Below are positions 62,561 through 64,000 of a DNA stretch of 64,000 nt, one piece after another (position 1 is the first letter of the stretch; each line of letters begins with the position of its first letter). The notes beneath the pieces were generated by a model. That model saw only the letters and a program-made list of their open reading frames with translations. It was not told where the DNA came from and searched no databases. Origin of the DNA: an uncultured Gammaproteobacteria bacterium (GTDB lineage: Bacteria; Pseudomonadota; Gammaproteobacteria; HyVt-429). Position numbers and translations under genes: made by a program. The stretch spans positions 62,001 to 126,000 of the forward strand of contig CAMYOD010000046.1 of the NCBI GenBank assembly GCA_947259975.1, written 5' to 3'.

Positions 62561-62929
62561 TCAGACCTCGAGTATTTCGGTGTCGTCGTGTGCGTAGGCC
62601 GGCGCGCAGCAGCATAAAAATCGCAACGACGTCGTTCCCGTATTTGCTATCTTATGCGGCGTCATGGGCGGTATGCAGATCGTGTCGCCCACCGCGACGT
62701 CAAACTCGTCGTCTGCCAGCATCATGCGCCCGGTCCCTTCGATAATATGGTACAGCTCTTCGCTTTGGTGGTGCCGGTGCAGTGCGGTCACCGCCCCGGG
62801 TGCGACGGTCGCCTCGGCCAGGCTTTGTTGTCGATTGCCGTGTTGGGTCGGGTGCATCAGTTCGCGAATCACCGAGCCGTCCCTGGTCACATAAGTCGGG
62901 CAATCCCGATAATAAACCTGACGTGCCAC
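62561..62929 (-). CDS. cupin domain protein
   Basis: ALHRHHQSEELYHIIEGTGRMMLADDEFDVAVGDTICIPPMTPHKIAN. Confidence 0.9.
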   Translation of the reverse strand: MARQVYYRDCPTYVTRDGSVIRELMHPTQHGNRQQSLAEATVAPGAVTALHRHHQSEELYHIIEGTGRMMLADDEFDVAVGDTICIPPMTPHKIANTGTTSLRFLCCCAPAYAHDDTEILEV

Positions 62930-62938
62930 GCAGGATTC

Positions 62939-64000
62939 TCAGCGCCCGGCGGTGTCTGTGACCGGCCGTGGCAGCAGGGCGTAGAGCCGACCTGCCTGCT
63001 TCATCTCACCGGCCATGCGTTCGGCATGGTCGCCGCGGCCCCAGAAGACGTCGGCGCGGACATGGCCTTTGATCGCACCCCCGGTATCCTGGGCGAACAT
63101 CAATCGTCGGTAGGTCGCGTTATCGCCGGGCCGGGTCGTGTCCAGCCATACCGGGATGCCTAAGGGAATGGTGGCGGGGTCCACGGCGAGACTGCGCTCC
63201 GGCGTCAACGGAACATTCAGGGAGCCGCGCGGGCCCTGTGCTGTCTCGTCGCGGCGTGCAAAAAAGACATAACTGGGGTTGGAGTTCAGAAGCTGCGCGG
63301 ATTTATCCGGGTTATCCCGCAGCCATGCACGAATGGTAAACAGGGAGACGTCTTCGAGCGCCAGCTCACCCATTTCCACCAGCCGTTTACCGACCGAACG
63401 GTACGGGTGTCCGTTCTGATCGGCGTAGCCGACGGCGATGACGCGGCCATCGTCCAGCTGGACCCGCCCGGAACCCTGGATATGCAGAAAGAACACGGCG
63501 GTCGGATCATCCACCCACAACAGCTCATTGCCGGCAATCAGGTTAGGGTCGGCGTCAAGTTCCGCGCGGCTGAAATAGGGCACGACCTTGGATCCCTGTA
63601 TCCGGCCGCGCACCCGCCGCTGCTTGAGCTCCGGAAACAGATCGCCCAGTTCGATGGTCAACAAGTCCGGCGGTCGCCGGTAGAGAGGGTACCGATAACG
63701 CTCGCTACGCAACAGGCTGCCGTAGAGCAACGGCTCGTAGTAACCGGTAATCAGGCCGTCATGTTTGCCGTGGGCGCCGTGCACCCGATGCGCGACGAAC
63801 CAGGTTTCGAAGAAGTGACGCGCCTGGGTATCGCCGGGTGGATTCGGCAAGGTCGCGGCGGCGTCGCAGAGTCGGCCCCAGGCGGCGTCACGACTGCGCT
63901 GGCGCGCACAGCTTTGCAGCAGCGCCGGCCAGGCCTCGGCATGGCGATCATCCGCCCAGCCGGGGACTTTCTGCCAGGAGATGTCCGTGCCGATACCCGG
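62939..64000 (-). CDS. mltA: membrane-bound lytic murein transglycosylase A (5' end beyond the window)
   Basis: HFFETWFVAHRV...GLITGYYEPLLYGSLLRSERYRYPLYRRP; MFAQDTGGAIKGHVRADVFWG; the frame stays open to the window edge. Confidence 0.95.
   Translation of the reverse strand, partial: PGIGTDISWQKVPGWADDRHAEAWPALLQSCARQRSRDAAWGRLCDAAATLPNPPGDTQARHFFETWFVAHRVHGAHGKHDGLITGYYEPLLYGSLLRSERYRYPLYRRPPDLLTIELGDLFPELKQRRVRGRIQGSKVVPYFSRAELDADPNLIAGNELLWVDDPTAVFFLHIQGSGRVQLDDGRVIAVGYADQNGHPYRSVGKRLVEMGELALEDVSLFTIRAWLRDNPDKSAQLLNSNPSYVFFARRDETAQGPRGSLNVPLTPERSLAVDPATIPLGIPVWLDTTRPGDNATYRRLMFAQDTGGAIKGHVRADVFWGRGDHAERMAGEMKQAGRLYALLPRPVTDTAGR

Overview
The window is about 64 kb of GC-rich, densely coded chromosome from a gammaproteobacterium. 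This placement is inferred from gene content and order; no 16S gene is present. Most of it is core housekeeping: gatCAB, mreBCD-mrdAB-mltB-rlpA-dat-ybeD-lipBA, amgK-murU/lptD-surA, amtB-glnK-TorF-like porin, comM, ubiK, rnd, mpl, dsbA and mltA. I found no CRISPR array, prophage, transposase or rRNA. The clearest accessory stretch is about 47.9-56.1 kb. It holds a tRNA-Arg(CCG) gene preceded by an interrupted partial tRNA copy with a structured insert, then a terminator-bounded four-gene operon (ornithine-cyclodeaminase-like plus HcnA/B/C- or opine-oxidase-like subunits), then a very large secreted protein with about eight repeats and a C-terminal ICH...HGD motif. Other points for follow-up are a GnnA/GnnB-like pair, a GCS2-ligase/AstE-like pair, a 54-bp repeat His-rich secreted protein beside an ECF sigma/anti-sigma operon, a sigma-54/NtrC-type promoter for the porin-glnK-amtB operon, a degenerate GGDEF protein, a DsbA with a CQHC active site, and a comM gene whose atypical 3' end overlaps a convergent MOSC gene. 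All functional calls come from reading the translations by eye; no database searches were run.
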